Positions 41,663 through 52,820 are shown, counted from the first letter of the stretch. The stretch: 64,000 nt of DNA from Streptomyces sp. R21 (GCF_041051975.1 NZ_CP163435.1:5861001-5925000), one strand, 5' to 3'. Notes: a model not told the origin generated them from the sequence alone. Program-made: numbers and translations.

Positions 41663-42336
41663 GCCTTGCGGCGCCCTATCAGGTGCGGCTTCGCCTCCAG
41701 GCCGTCCAGGCCGTGCCACGCCAGGTTCACCAGATGGGCGGCGACCTCGGCCTTCTTGGGCTTGCGCACGTCCAGCCACCACTGGCCCGTCAGGGCGACC
41801 ATGCCGACCAGGGCCTGCGCGTACAGCGGCGCGAGCTTCGAGTCGAAGCCGCGGCTCTTGAACTCGCGGCCCAGGATGTCCTCGACCTGCGTCGCGATGT
41901 CCGAGATGAGCGAGGCGAAGGAGCCGGTGGACTGGGGGATGGGGGAGTCGCGGACGAGGATGCGGAAGCCGTCCGTGTACTCCTCGATGTAGTCGAGGAG
42001 GGCGAAGGCCGCCTGCTCGCAGAGCTCACGGGGGTGTCCTGCGGTCAGGGAACTGGTCACCATGTCGAGGAGACGCCGCATCTCGCGGTCCACCACCACG
42101 GCGTACAGCCCCTCCTTGCCGCCGAAGTGCTCGTACACGACGGGCTTGGAGACGCCGGCCTTCGCCGCGATCTCCTCGACCGACGTGCCCTCGAAGCCCT
42201 TCGCGGCGAACAGCGTGCGACCGATCTCCAGCAACTGCTGACGGCGCTCGGCACCGGTCATGCGGGTGCGGCGCGCACGCCGCGGCTTCTCATTGCTCGG
42301 AGTGCTGCTGGAGTCGGTCGCCACGCCGTCAATCAT
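41659..42336 (-). CDS. TetR-family regulator coupled to a fatty-acid desaturase gene
   Basis: A 225-aa repressor. The HTH is in RRQQLLEIGRTLFAAKGFEGTSVEEIAAKAGVSKPVVYEHFGGKE. The ligand domain holds SLISDIATQVEDILG. The ATG at 42336 overlaps the desaturase stop by 4 bp (ATGA); a GTG start at 42323 is possible. The operon order desaturase-TetR suggests it senses acyl-CoA or membrane fluidity and autoregulates the operon through the tandem palindromes upstream of the desaturase, similar in idea to DesT/FabR systems. Confidence 0.88.
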   Translation of the reverse strand: MIDGVATDSSSTPSNEKPRRARRTRMTGAERRQQLLEIGRTLFAAKGFEGTSVEEIAAKAGVSKPVVYEHFGGKEGLYAVVVDREMRRLLDMVTSSLTAGHPRELCEQAAFALLDYIEEYTDGFRILVRDSPIPQSTGSFASLISDIATQVEDILGREFKSRGFDSKLAPLYAQALVGMVALTGQWWLDVRKPKKAEVAAHLVNLAWHGLDGLEAKPHLIGRRKA

Positions 42337-43343
42337 GCCGCGTCAACAGCGTCCGTCTGGCGGCGGGAGGCGGACCCGTCGGTGTTCCGGCGTGAATCGA
42401 TACGCGAGCGTGACGGCCAGCGCACGTCCGACGCCCAGCCGAGCTGCTCGCACCAGCGGATGATCCGGGCCGAGGAGTCGATCTGGCCGCGGTCCACACC
42501 GTGCCGCGCCGACGTCGGGTCGGCGTGGTGCAGGTTGTGCCAGGACTCGCCGCACGACAGCACGGCCAGCCACCACACGTTGCCCGAGCGGTCACGCGAC
42601 TTGAAGGGGCGCTTGCCCACCGCGTGGCAGATCGAGTTGATCGACCACGTCACGTGGTGCAGCAGCGCCACCCGGACAAGGGAGCCCCAGAAGAAGCCGG
42701 TGAAGGCGCCCCACCAGGACATCGTCGCCAGACCGCCGATCAGCGGCGGCAGCGCGAGGGAGAGCATCGTCCAGAAGATGAACTGACGGGAGATCGCACG
42801 GATCGCCGGATCCTTGATCAGATCGGGCGCGTACTTCTCCTGCGACGTCTGCTCCTCGTCGAACATCCAGCCGATGTGCGCCCACCACAGGCCCTTCATC
42901 AGGGCCGGAACCGTCTCGCCGAAACGCCACGGCGAGTGCGGGTCGCCCTCCGCGTCGGAGAACTTGTGGTGCTTGCGGTGGTCGGCGACCCAGCGGACCA
43001 GAGGCCCCTCGACCGCCATCGAGCCCGCGATCGCCAGCGCGATCCGCAGCGGGCGCTTCGCCTTGAAGGAGCCGTGCGTGAAGTACCGGTGGAAACCGAT
43101 CGTGATGCCGTGGCATCCCAGGTAGTAGAAGAAGACCAGCAGGCCGACGTCCAGCCAGCTCACACCCCAGCCCCAGGTCAGCGGCACCGCCGCGAGAAGC
43201 GCGAGGAACGGGACGGTGATGAAGAGCAGCAGCGTGATCTGTTCGAGTGAACGCTTCTGCTCACCGCCCAGCGTGGCGGAGGGAACTGTACTGTCGGTGT
43301 CCGCCTGCGGGGCGTCTTCGATCACATCGGAGCTCGTGGTCAT
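42333..43343 (-). CDS. Acyl-CoA/delta-9 fatty-acid desaturase
   Basis: A 336-aa membrane di-iron desaturase that introduces a cis double bond into saturated fatty-acyl chains. The three histidine boxes are present: HRYFTH, HRKHH in VRWVADHRKHHKFSD, and HNLHH in GESWHNLHHADP. Four TM helices and the tail are normal. The ATG at 43343 has a good upstream GGGG run. It is first in an operon with a TetR gene. Two adjacent 15-bp palindromic repeats lie 60-89 bp upstream and overlap the likely promoter. Confidence 0.93.
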   Translation of the reverse strand: MTTSSDVIEDAPQADTDSTVPSATLGGEQKRSLEQITLLLFITVPFLALLAAVPLTWGWGVSWLDVGLLVFFYYLGCHGITIGFHRYFTHGSFKAKRPLRIALAIAGSMAVEGPLVRWVADHRKHHKFSDAEGDPHSPWRFGETVPALMKGLWWAHIGWMFDEEQTSQEKYAPDLIKDPAIRAISRQFIFWTMLSLALPPLIGGLATMSWWGAFTGFFWGSLVRVALLHHVTWSINSICHAVGKRPFKSRDRSGNVWWLAVLSCGESWHNLHHADPTSARHGVDRGQIDSSARIIRWCEQLGWASDVRWPSRSRIDSRRNTDGSASRRQTDAVDAA

Positions 43344-43402
43344 GGGCGTCCCCTGGGGGGTCGAGGGTTTTGAGGGTGGCCGAAGGGTGGCCGGATACCG
43401 TT

Positions 43403-43432
43403 CCTACGGTTCCGTAACCTACGGCGTCGTAA
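43403..43432. promoter_or_regulatory. Two adjacent 15-bp palindromic repeats, candidate TetR operators
   Basis: CCTACGGTTCCGTAA (43403-43417) is followed directly by CCTACGGCGTCGTAA (43418-43432). Each contains a near-perfect palindrome (TACGG-TT-CCGTA and TACG-GCGT-CGTA). They lie upstream of the desaturase start and are the best candidates for binding by the co-transcribed TetR. Confidence 0.6.
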
Positions 43433-43627
43433 GTATGGCAGCGCTCGGCCCGGCGGCAAGAGCCCCTGAGCCTGCGCGTCCGTGTGGACACCTATCCTGG
43501 AGTCGTTCGGACAGCGCGGTCCGCTCTCTTTTCTTCCCGGATGCCACGTCCCTAAGCGGCGCCCGCCGCGCGGTCGCGACCCGGGTTCCCTCCCAGACGA
43601 GCTTCAACACTGCAAGGAGCCGCACCT

Positions 43628-46360
<2,733 letters not shown>

Positions 46361-46369
46361 TCACCTTCT

Positions 46370-46422
46370 GGATACGGCGGTGCCCCCGTGCTTCGTACGA
46401 GCACGGGGGCACCGCCGTATCC
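46370..46422. terminator. 23-bp perfect-stem bidirectional terminator
   Basis: 46370-46392 pairs exactly with 46400-46422 around a 7-nt loop, 10 bp past the ppc stop and 10 bp past the stop of the convergent surface-protein gene. Confidence 0.9.
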
Positions 46423-46432
46423 ACGTCAGCCG

Positions 46433-46819
46433 TCAGCCTTGGCTGGCCTTGCGGCGGCGGAACACCAGGTAGCCGCCGGCGGCGACCAGCGCGGCCGCGG
46501 CCGCCGAGAGCGCGCCGACCGGGGCGCTGCTGCCTGTCTCGGCGAGGTCGCCGCCGCCCTGCGCGGACGGGGACGAGGAGACGGAGGCCGAGGCGGACGG
46601 GGTGCTGCCGCCACCGCCCTGCGAGTCCTCGCAGTCCGTCCAGAACACCTTGTGCTTCGCGGCACCCTTCTCGCGGAGCTCGGCACCCGTCTTGGCGTCG
46701 TGGATCTTGACCGTGCCGTTGTCGCCGCCGGGAGCGGTGGCGTGGGCGGCGGCGGGGGCCATCAGGAGTGCTGCGGAGACACCGGCGACAAGGGCGCCGG
46801 CGCGAGTGAGGGTACGCAT
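46433..46819 (-). CDS. Small secreted protein with LAETG sortase signal
   Basis: A 128-aa exported protein. The signal peptide is about MRTLTRAGALVAGVSAALLM followed by APAAAHA. The short mature part has KVFWTDCEDSQGGGG, a Ser-rich linker, and a cell-wall sorting signal: LAETG, a hydrophobic segment (APVGALSAAAAALVAAGGYLVF) and the basic tail RRRKASQG. LAxTG is the motif used by Streptomyces class E sortases, as for long chaplins. ATG 46819 is preferred to the upstream open frame because it begins the signal peptide. Function unknown. Confidence 0.85.
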   Translation of the reverse strand: MRTLTRAGALVAGVSAALLMAPAAAHATAPGGDNGTVKIHDAKTGAELREKGAAKHKVFWTDCEDSQGGGGSTPSASASVSSSPSAQGGGDLAETGSSAPVGALSAAAAALVAAGGYLVFRRRKASQG

Positions 46820-46984
46820 GGGCAGTCCATCTTCGGGAGGAGAAACGGAAGATGTGGAGGGGCGGCTCAGCTTCCGGTTCCAGCAGGGACGGGTCAAGCT
46901 ATGCGGACGGCGGGACGACCGGCGTTTGGGCAGCCGGACCAAGATCCGCAGGTCGCCGGGCCGGACTCAGGTCACACTGCCAGG

Positions 46985-47001
46985 CCGGCTCGCAGAGCCG
47001 G
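46985..47001 (-). terminator. Small hairpin after the 169-aa membrane protein gene
   Basis: CCGGCT-CGCAG-AGCCGG, a 6-bp stem with 5-nt loop, lies 8 bp past the stop codon at 47009. Confidence 0.4.
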
Positions 47002-47008
47002 TCCCCGG

Positions 47009-47518
47009 TCACAGCGCCAGGAACGTCACCGTCAGCAGAGCGATCCCCGCGCCGCCCAGCACCCACGCCGCCCGCGTCAGCCGCAGCCCTCCGGCGACCA
47101 CCACGGACGCCAGCAGCAGCGCACCGCCGAGCGGCACCCAGGCGTAGAGCAGACCCGCGGGCCCGGTCCGCACCACGTCGTCGCTGCCCGGCTTCACCGC
47201 GACCGTGTACGTCCGGCCCTTCTTCACCGCGACCGACTGCTCGATGACCACCCTGGCCCGCGCCTTCGAGCCCCCCGACGTCGGCGTGTAGGGCCCCGAG
47301 CAGCGCTCGTCCGAGCATGACGTCACGGTCATCGTGCCCTGCTCCCGGCCCTTGGACAGCATCACGTGCTGCGCCGTACCCCAGGAACCCCAGACACCCG
47401 CGATCAGGATCAGCACCGCGACCGCGCCCATGGCCGCGAGCCGCCCGAACCGCAGCGCGGTCGACGCGCTGTTACGGCTCCGGCGAAGGGCGGCGGTGGC
47501 AGGCATGGCCGGGATCAT
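47009..47518 (-). CDS. Membrane protein of unknown function, three TM segments
   Basis: A 169-aa protein. A basic N-terminus is followed by TM1 (LAAMGAVAVLILIAGVWGSW), an extracellular domain with two cysteines (VTSCSDERCSGPYTPTSGG), and two TM helices (LLYAWVPLGGALLLASVVVA and AAWVLGGAGIALLTVTFLAL). No family is recognised. The two Cys, four residues apart, may form a disulfide. The ATG at 47518 or the one at 47506 could be used. It lies just downstream of pth on the same strand. Confidence 0.7.
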   Translation of the reverse strand: MIPAMPATAALRRSRNSASTALRFGRLAAMGAVAVLILIAGVWGSWGTAQHVMLSKGREQGTMTVTSCSDERCSGPYTPTSGGSKARARVVIEQSVAVKKGRTYTVAVKPGSDDVVRTGPAGLLYAWVPLGGALLLASVVVAGGLRLTRAAWVLGGAGIALLTVTFLAL

Positions 47519-47560
47519 TGGCCATGCCTGGACGGCCAGTCAACTTCGCCGGGGGACAAG

Positions 47561-48172
47561 TCAGGAGTTGTACGTGCTTTGCGCCCGCTCCAGGCCCTCG
47601 ATCACCAAGGCCTGGACCGCGTCCGTCGCCCGGTCCACGAAGTAGTCGAGCTCCTTGCGCTCCGCCGACGCGAAGTCCTTCAGCACGAAGTCGGCGACCT
47701 GCATACGCCCCGGCGGCCGGCCGATGCCGAACCGCACCCGGTGGTAGTCCGCGCCCATCGCCTTGGTCATCGACTTCAGCCCGTTGTGGCCGTTGTCCCC
47801 GCCGCCCAGCTTCAGCCGCAGCACGCCGTAGTCGATGTCCAGTTCGTCGTGGACGGCGACGACATGCGCGAGAGGCACCTTGTAGAACTCCCGCAGCGCG
47901 TTCACCGGGCCGCCGGACAGGTTCATGAACGACATCGGCTTCGCGAGGATGACGCGGCGGTTCGCCGGACCCGGCGGACCGATCCGGCCCTCGATCACCT
48001 GCGCCTGCGCCTTGCCGGCCCGCTTGAACTTCCCGCCGATCCGCTCGGCGAGGAGGTCGGCCACCATGAACCCCACGTTGTGCCGGTTCATCGCGTACTC
48101 GGGTCCCGGGTTGCCCAGTCCCACGATCAGCCAGGGCGCGGCTGCATCCGTCGTCACGTCCGTGTCTCCCAT
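47561..48172 (-). CDS. pth: Peptidyl-tRNA hydrolase
   Basis: A 203-aa enzyme that releases peptides from peptidyl-tRNA. Motifs: LIVGLGNPGPEYAMNRHNVGF with the catalytic His, KPMSFMNLSG, and VHDELDIDYGVLRLKLGGGDNGHNGLKS. The ATG at 48172 has AAGGA 5 bases upstream. The unrelated open frame extends to 48391 but overlaps rplY and is rejected. It follows rplY, from which it is separated by a strong hairpin, so it may have its own promoter or rely on read-through. Confidence 0.95.
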   Translation of the reverse strand: MGDTDVTTDAAAPWLIVGLGNPGPEYAMNRHNVGFMVADLLAERIGGKFKRAGKAQAQVIEGRIGPPGPANRRVILAKPMSFMNLSGGPVNALREFYKVPLAHVVAVHDELDIDYGVLRLKLGGGDNGHNGLKSMTKAMGADYHRVRFGIGRPPGRMQVADFVLKDFASAERKELDYFVDRATDAVQALVIEGLERAQSTYNS

Positions 48173-48186
48173 GTGTCCTTGATACG

Positions 48187-48223
48187 CGCCGGCCGCCGCT
48201 CCGTGCGGGAGCGGCGGCCGGCG
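48187..48223 (-). terminator. Terminator between rplY and pth
   Basis: A 16-bp perfect GC stem (48187-48202 with 48208-48223) and a 5-nt loop, 26 bp after the rplY stop codon. Confidence 0.75.
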
Positions 48224-48248
48224 GAAGAGATTCCGGAGGGAATCAGGA

Positions 48249-48833
48249 TCAGGCCTCGGCACCCTCGGACTCGGCCTCCGCGGGGGCCTCCTCCGCCTGG
48301 GCGGCCAGCACCTGGAGGACGACCGCGTCCTCGTCGATCGCCAGGACGGTGCCCTCGGGCAGCGTGATGTCCTTGGCGTGGATGGAGGCACCGGCCTCCA
48401 GGCCCTCGATGGAGACGGTGACCGACTCCGGGATGTGCGTGGCCTCGGCCTCGACGGTCAGCGTGTTCAGCACGTGCTCGAGGAGGAAGGCGCCCGGGGC
48501 CAGCTCGCCCTCGGTCTGCACGAAGACCTCGACGTTGACCTTCTCGCCGCGCTTCACGGTGAGCAGGTCGACGTGCACGAGGTGACCCTTGAGGGCGTCA
48601 CGCTGGACGGCCTTCGGGATCACGAGCTCGGTCTTGCCGTCGATGTCCAGGGCGAGCAGGACGTTCGCGGTGCGCAGGGCGAGCTGGAGCTCGTGACCCG
48701 GCAGCGTCAGGTGGACGGGCTCGGCACCGTGGCCGTAGACGACCGCGGGAACCTTGTTCTCACGGCGAATGGTGCGCGCAGCGCCCTTGCCGAACGTGTT
48801 GCGGACCTCGGCGGCGAGCTTGATCTCCGACAT
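48249..48833 (-). CDS. rplY: Ribosomal protein bL25 (general stress protein CTC type)
   Basis: A 194-aa two-domain L25: the N-terminal 5S rRNA-binding domain (EIKLAAEVRNTFGKGAARTIRR, VVYGHGAEPVHLTLPGHEL) plus the C-terminal beta domain of the long CTC/TL5 type, ending in an acidic tail. ATG 48833 is favoured by GAGGAG at 5-bp spacing; an in-frame GTG is 6 bases earlier. It lies between prs and pth, the conserved order in actinobacteria. Confidence 0.94.
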   Translation of the reverse strand: MSEIKLAAEVRNTFGKGAARTIRRENKVPAVVYGHGAEPVHLTLPGHELQLALRTANVLLALDIDGKTELVIPKAVQRDALKGHLVHVDLLTVKRGEKVNVEVFVQTEGELAPGAFLLEHVLNTLTVEAEATHIPESVTVSIEGLEAGASIHAKDITLPEGTVLAIDEDAVVLQVLAAQAEEAPAEAESEGAEA

Positions 48834-48951
48834 GTTCACTCCTCGTGCTAAGGGGCCAATGAAGGCCGGGGAAGGTGGTCACCCGGCCAAAACAATCGGC
48901 CTGCTACGAAGAGCGCGTCGATAACGGACCGCCGTACCCGCCTGTGAAAGC

Positions 48952-49008
48952 GGTACGGCCTCCCTCGCCGAGCAACTCGGGGAGTCTACTCGGCGGGGAG
49001 GCCGTACC
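48952..49008 (-). terminator. Terminator after prs
   Basis: A 20-bp stem with one bulge (48952-48972 with 48989-49008) lies 24 bp past the prs stop codon. The remaining gap up to rplY (48834-48951) probably contains the rplY promoter. Confidence 0.8.
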
Positions 49009-49032
49009 AGAAATCGATCTACGCGAGGATCT

Positions 49033-50007
49033 CTACTGCTCCTCGAACAGGCTCGTCACCGAGCCGTCCTCGAAGACCTCGCGCACCGCGTTGGCGATGG
49101 TCGGCGCGATCGACAGGACCGTGATCTTGTCGAGCTCCAGCTCGCCCGGGGTGGGCAGGGTGTCCGTGAAGATGAACTCGCTGACCTTGGAGTTCTTCAG
49201 ACGGTCGGCCGCGGGGCCGGAGAGCACACCGTGCGTGGCCGTCACGATGACGTCCTCGGCACCGTGCGCGAACAGGGCGTCCGCGGCGGCGCAGATCGTG
49301 CCACCGGTGTCGATCATGTCGTCGACGAGGACACAGACGCGGCCCTTCACGTCACCGACGACCTCGTGCACGGTGACCTGGTTGGCGACGTCCTTGTCGC
49401 GGCGCTTGTGCACGATCGCGAGCGGGGCGTCCAGACGGTCGCACCAGCGGTCGGCGACACGCACGCGGCCGGCGTCCGGGGAGACGACGGTGAGCTTCGC
49501 CTTGTCGACCTTCGCACCCACGTAGTCCGCGAGGATCGGCAGCGCGAACAGATGGTCCACCGGGCCGTCGAAGAAGCCCTGGATCTGGTCGGTGTGCAGG
49601 TCGACGGTGAGGATGCGGTCCGCACCCGCCGTCTTCATCAGGTCCGCGATCAGACGCGCCGAGATCGGTTCACGTCCACGGTGCTTCTTGTCCTGACGGG
49701 CGTAACCGTAGAACGGCACGATGACCGTGATGCTCCGCGCGGAGGCCCGCTTCAGAGCGTCGATCATGATCAGCTGCTCCATGATCCACTTGTTGATGGG
49801 AGCCGTGTGGCTCTGCATCAGGAAGCAGTCGGCGCCGCGGGCGGACTCCTGGTAGCGGATGTAGATCTCGCCGTTGGCGAAGTCGAAGGCCTTCGTCGGG
49901 ACGACCCCGACACCCAGCTTGTGGGCGACCTCCTCGGCAAGCTCGGGGTGGGCGCGGCCGGAGAAGAACATCATCTTCTTCTCGCCGGTCGTCTTGATCC
50001 CGGTCAC
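49033..50007 (-). CDS. prs: Ribose-phosphate pyrophosphokinase
   Basis: A 324-aa enzyme making PRPP from ribose-5-phosphate and ATP for nucleotide, His and Trp synthesis. Motifs: MMFFSGRAHPELAEEVA, the flexible loop YGYARQDKKHRGREPISARL, the metal-binding DLHTDQIQGFF, and the PRPP loop VCVLVDDMIDTGGTI. The GTG at 50007 matches the usual N-terminal length. It is downstream of glmU by 121 bp on the same strand. Confidence 0.96.
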   Translation of the reverse strand: MTGIKTTGEKKMMFFSGRAHPELAEEVAHKLGVGVVPTKAFDFANGEIYIRYQESARGADCFLMQSHTAPINKWIMEQLIMIDALKRASARSITVIVPFYGYARQDKKHRGREPISARLIADLMKTAGADRILTVDLHTDQIQGFFDGPVDHLFALPILADYVGAKVDKAKLTVVSPDAGRVRVADRWCDRLDAPLAIVHKRRDKDVANQVTVHEVVGDVKGRVCVLVDDMIDTGGTICAAADALFAHGAEDVIVTATHGVLSGPAADRLKNSKVSEFIFTDTLPTPGELELDKITVLSIAPTIANAVREVFEDGSVTSLFEEQ

Positions 50008-50128
50008 AGCACAGTCTCCTCAGAGGTGTCTCAGCTGGGTGTTGAGAGGTGATTTCAGCTGGGGTGTGGGTGCACGGTGCGGGTGTGCACTTATCACGGT
50101 ACGTCGTGTCGGACGTGCCTGTTTCCGG

Positions 50129-51577
50129 TCAGCCTTCGCCATCCGTCTCCCGGGAAGCCGCCTCGGCCGCCTTCGCCGCCGCGCTCCCCGGACGCTTCCG
50201 GGCCACCCAGCCCTCGATATTCCGCTGCTGGCCGCGGGCGACGGCCAGCGAGCCGGGCGGCACGTCCTTGGTGATGACCGAGCCCGCCGCGGTGTACGCG
50301 CCGTCCCCGACCGTGACAGGCGCCACAAACATGTTGTCCGATCCGGTACGGCAGTGGGAACCCACCGTGGTGTGGTGCTTGTCCTGTCCGTCGTAGTTCA
50401 CGAACACGCTCGCGGCGCCGATGTTCGAGTAGTCGCCGATCGTCGCGTCCCCGACGTACGACAGGTGCGGCACCTTCGTGCCCTCGCCGATCGTCGCGTT
50501 CTTCGTCTCCACATACGTACCCACCTTGGACTTGAGTCCGAGGCGGGTGCCGGGCCGCAGATACGCGAACGGGCCGACGGTGGCCTGCGGGCCGACCTCG
50601 GCGCCGTCGGCGACCGTGTTGTCGACCCGGGCGCCGGATCCGACCCTGGTGTCCTTCAGGCGGGAGTTGGGGCCGACCTCGGCGCCCTCCGCCAGGTGCG
50701 TGGCGCCCTGGAGCTGGGTGCCGGGGTGCACGATCGCGTCCTGCTCGTAGGTGACGGTGACGTCGAGCCAGGTGGTCGCCGGGTCGATGACCGACACCCC
50801 GGCGAGCATGGCCCGCTCCAGCAGCCGGTCGTTGAGGATGCGGCGGGCCTCCGCCAGCTGCACGCGGTTGTTGATGCCGGCGATCTCGCGGTGGTCACCG
50901 GCGACGGACGCGCCGACGCGGTGCCCGGCCTCGCGCAGGATGCCGAGGACGTCCGTGAGGTACTCCTCGCCCTGGCTGTTGTCCGTGCGGACCTTGCCCA
51001 GCGCGTCCGCGAGGAGCTGTCCGTCGAAGGCGAAGACGCCCGAGTTGATCTCGCGGATCGCGCGCTGCGACTCGGTGGCGTCCTTGTGCTCGACGATCGC
51101 GGTCACGGCTCCGGAGGCCCCGTCCCGCACGATCCGGCCGTAACCGGTCGCGTCCGGGACCTCGGCGGTCAGCACGGTCACGGCGTTGCCGTCGGCGGAG
51201 TGGGTCGCGGCGAGGTCGCGCAGCGTCTGCCCGCTCAGCAGCGGGGTGTCGCCGCAGACGACGACCACGGTGCCGTCGACGACACCGCCGAGCTCCTCCA
51301 GGCCCATCCGCACGGCGTGCCCCGTGCCGTTCTGCTCGGCCTGTACGGCCGTCCGTACGGCCGGGTCGAGCTCGGTGAGGTGCGCGGTGACCTTCTCGCG
51401 CGCGTGCCCCACGACGACGACCAGGTTCTCCGGCTCCAACTCGCGCGCGGCTGCGAGTACATGGCCCACCAGGGAACGCCCGCACAGTTCGTGCAGGACC
51501 TTGGGTGTGGCCGACTTCATACGGGTGCCCTCACCCGCTGCGAGTACGACGACGGCGGCGGGGCGATTGGCGCTCAC
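50129..51577 (-). CDS. glmU: Bifunctional GlmU (GlcN-1-P acetyltransferase / GlcNAc-1-P uridyltransferase)
   Basis: A 482-aa enzyme that makes UDP-GlcNAc for peptidoglycan. The N-terminal uridyltransferase has VVVLAAGEGTRMKSATPKVL and a second conserved region with GDTPLLSG; the C-terminal half is a left-handed beta-helix of hexapeptide repeats (for example VGPNSRLKDTRVGSGARV) with the acetyl-CoA site near NYDGQDKHHTTVG. The GTG at 51577 gives the standard N-terminus; the frame extends to 51661 but into the tRNA terminator region. A disordered Ala/Glu tail follows residue 460. Confidence 0.96.
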   Translation of the reverse strand: MSANRPAAVVVLAAGEGTRMKSATPKVLHELCGRSLVGHVLAAARELEPENLVVVVGHAREKVTAHLTELDPAVRTAVQAEQNGTGHAVRMGLEELGGVVDGTVVVVCGDTPLLSGQTLRDLAATHSADGNAVTVLTAEVPDATGYGRIVRDGASGAVTAIVEHKDATESQRAIREINSGVFAFDGQLLADALGKVRTDNSQGEEYLTDVLGILREAGHRVGASVAGDHREIAGINNRVQLAEARRILNDRLLERAMLAGVSVIDPATTWLDVTVTYEQDAIVHPGTQLQGATHLAEGAEVGPNSRLKDTRVGSGARVDNTVADGAEVGPQATVGPFAYLRPGTRLGLKSKVGTYVETKNATIGEGTKVPHLSYVGDATIGDYSNIGAASVFVNYDGQDKHHTTVGSHCRTGSDNMFVAPVTVGDGAYTAAGSVITKDVPPGSLAVARGQQRNIEGWVARKRPGSAAAKAAEAASRETDGEG

Positions 51578-51666
51578 GGGCGTGCCCTTCGGCTTCGGAT
51601 GGCTGGGGTGCCTTCGGGGTGTGGACATCCGCAGGATACCGGGGCGTTTCAGGGGGGACATGAGAG

Positions 51667-51694
51667 CGGGCCCTGACAGTGCTGTCAGGGCCCG
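51667..51694 (-). terminator. Terminator after tRNA-Gln
   Basis: A near-perfect 28-bp palindrome (13-bp arms, central TG) 10 bp downstream of the tRNA 3' end. Confidence 0.75.
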
Positions 51695-51704
51695 AGCTGC
51701 GCAG

Positions 51705-51777
51705 CTCCGCCGCTAGGACTCGAACCTAGACCGAACACCTCCAAAGGGTGCCGTGCTGCCAATTACACTACGGCGGA
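51705..51777 (-). tRNA. tRNA-Gln (anticodon TTG)
   Basis: A 73-nt cloverleaf on the minus strand. The acceptor stem is TCCGCCG/CGGCGGA with discriminator G, the D arm holds GTGTAATTGGCAGCAC, the anticodon loop is CTTTGGA (anticodon TTG), and the T arm contains GGTTCGAGTCC. CCA is not encoded. A -10-like TAAGGT lies 13 bp upstream, overlapping the stop codon of the adjacent gene. Confidence 0.95.
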
Positions 51778-51789
51778 TCGCTGCGTCAG

Positions 51790-51795
51790 ACCTTA
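51790..51795 (-). promoter_or_regulatory. -10 element of the tRNA-Gln gene
   Basis: Reading the minus strand, TAAGGT sits 12-17 bp before the mature tRNA 5' end. Its first three bases are the TAA stop codon of the upstream HTH/LAGLIDADG-like gene. The best -35 is weak (CCGACG). Confidence 0.4.
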
Positions 51796-52659
51796 CCCGA
51801 GCCGGGCTTCTGCGTCGGCGGCAATGCCCTTCCACCACCCCTCGATCCGGCAGTACAGATCGGCACCCTGCCGGACCCGGATGACGAGGCAGCCGCGGTA
51901 GTCGTCCCCGGCGTTCTTCCTGACGGTTTTCGGGTTGTGCTTCTTCAGCGTCGTCCGCTGGAAGAGGGCGACGTCGACGCGTACCTGGTCGGCCCAGTAC
52001 TGCTCCGCGGCAGCAACGTCGGCCGACTCATGGATCATGACACGGTACTGAAGGCGTTCGGGCGCGATTCCGAGCAGGTCGAGCCAGGCGAGGTACACCT
52101 GGATCATGCTGGGGTCGCTGTTGACGAAGAGGACGGATTCCCGGCGAGCGTACGGCTTGCTCTTCTGGCCCTCGGCCCAGTAGAGCCCGACCCCCATGAT
52201 GAAGAGCTCCCGGTCGGTCAGTTCGCCGATCTCCTTGTGCGCCGCGAACTTGGTCCTCCTGCGCTCTTCGTCCTGTGCGTCGCGGAGTTTCCTGAGGCCG
52301 TCCTGCATGAGCGCCTGTTGTTCCTCCGGTGTGTAGCGCGGCTCCGGCTTCGGCAGATCCCGTACCCACAACGAGATCGAGCTCTTCGAGCAGCCCAGCT
52401 CGACCTGGATCTGGTCGTACGTCCAGCCCTGGAGTCGCAACTCCCGCGCCCTCCCTCGTACGTCGTCCTTCGCGTTCGGGCGCTTCGTCCACTCCGGCGG
52501 CGGCTCGCCCTCCAGGAGGCGGTTGAGGATGTCGTTGTTGTGGACGTGGAGCCGGTCGCGGATCTGGCGGCGGCTGAGACCTGCCCGGCGCAGGGTGACC
52601 GCCTGTTCTCGTAGCCCCTCGAAGTCGGCGTATTTGTCATGTGCGTGTGCCATGGGCAT
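51793..52659 (-). CDS. HTH protein with LAGLIDADG-like C-terminal domain, function unknown
   Basis: A 288-aa soluble protein. The N-terminal half holds two HTH-like units: LREQAVTLRRAGLSRRQIRDRL and LRLQGWTYDQIQVELGCSKSSISLWVRDL. A charged helix (about 110-140) leads to a domain with GVGLYWAEGQKSK followed by LFVNSDPSMIQVYLAWLDLLGI, which resembles the core of LAGLIDADG homing-endonuclease-like proteins (compare WhiA). The acidic residue in the first helix is Glu. The ATG at 52659 or the one at 52653 starts it. It ends 15 bp from tRNA-Gln on the same strand. It is GC-normal, so not an obvious recent arrival. Confidence 0.7.
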   Translation of the reverse strand: MPMAHAHDKYADFEGLREQAVTLRRAGLSRRQIRDRLHVHNNDILNRLLEGEPPPEWTKRPNAKDDVRGRARELRLQGWTYDQIQVELGCSKSSISLWVRDLPKPEPRYTPEEQQALMQDGLRKLRDAQDEERRRTKFAAHKEIGELTDRELFIMGVGLYWAEGQKSKPYARRESVLFVNSDPSMIQVYLAWLDLLGIAPERLQYRVMIHESADVAAAEQYWADQVRVDVALFQRTTLKKHNPKTVRKNAGDDYRGCLVIRVRQGADLYCRIEGWWKGIAADAEARLG

Positions 52660-52820
52660 ACCGTCCAGGCGGAATCATCGCTTCCGGGGTCGAACGGTGA
52701 GCGATTCAGCAGTTCGAGCGATATCGGGTGGTTTCGCTTCTGTTCGATGGCCAGGTGTGGTGTAGGCCAGTAGCCGAAACTCGCCGGAAAAGGGATGGCC
52801 GCCGCCCGTAGGGTGGAGGT

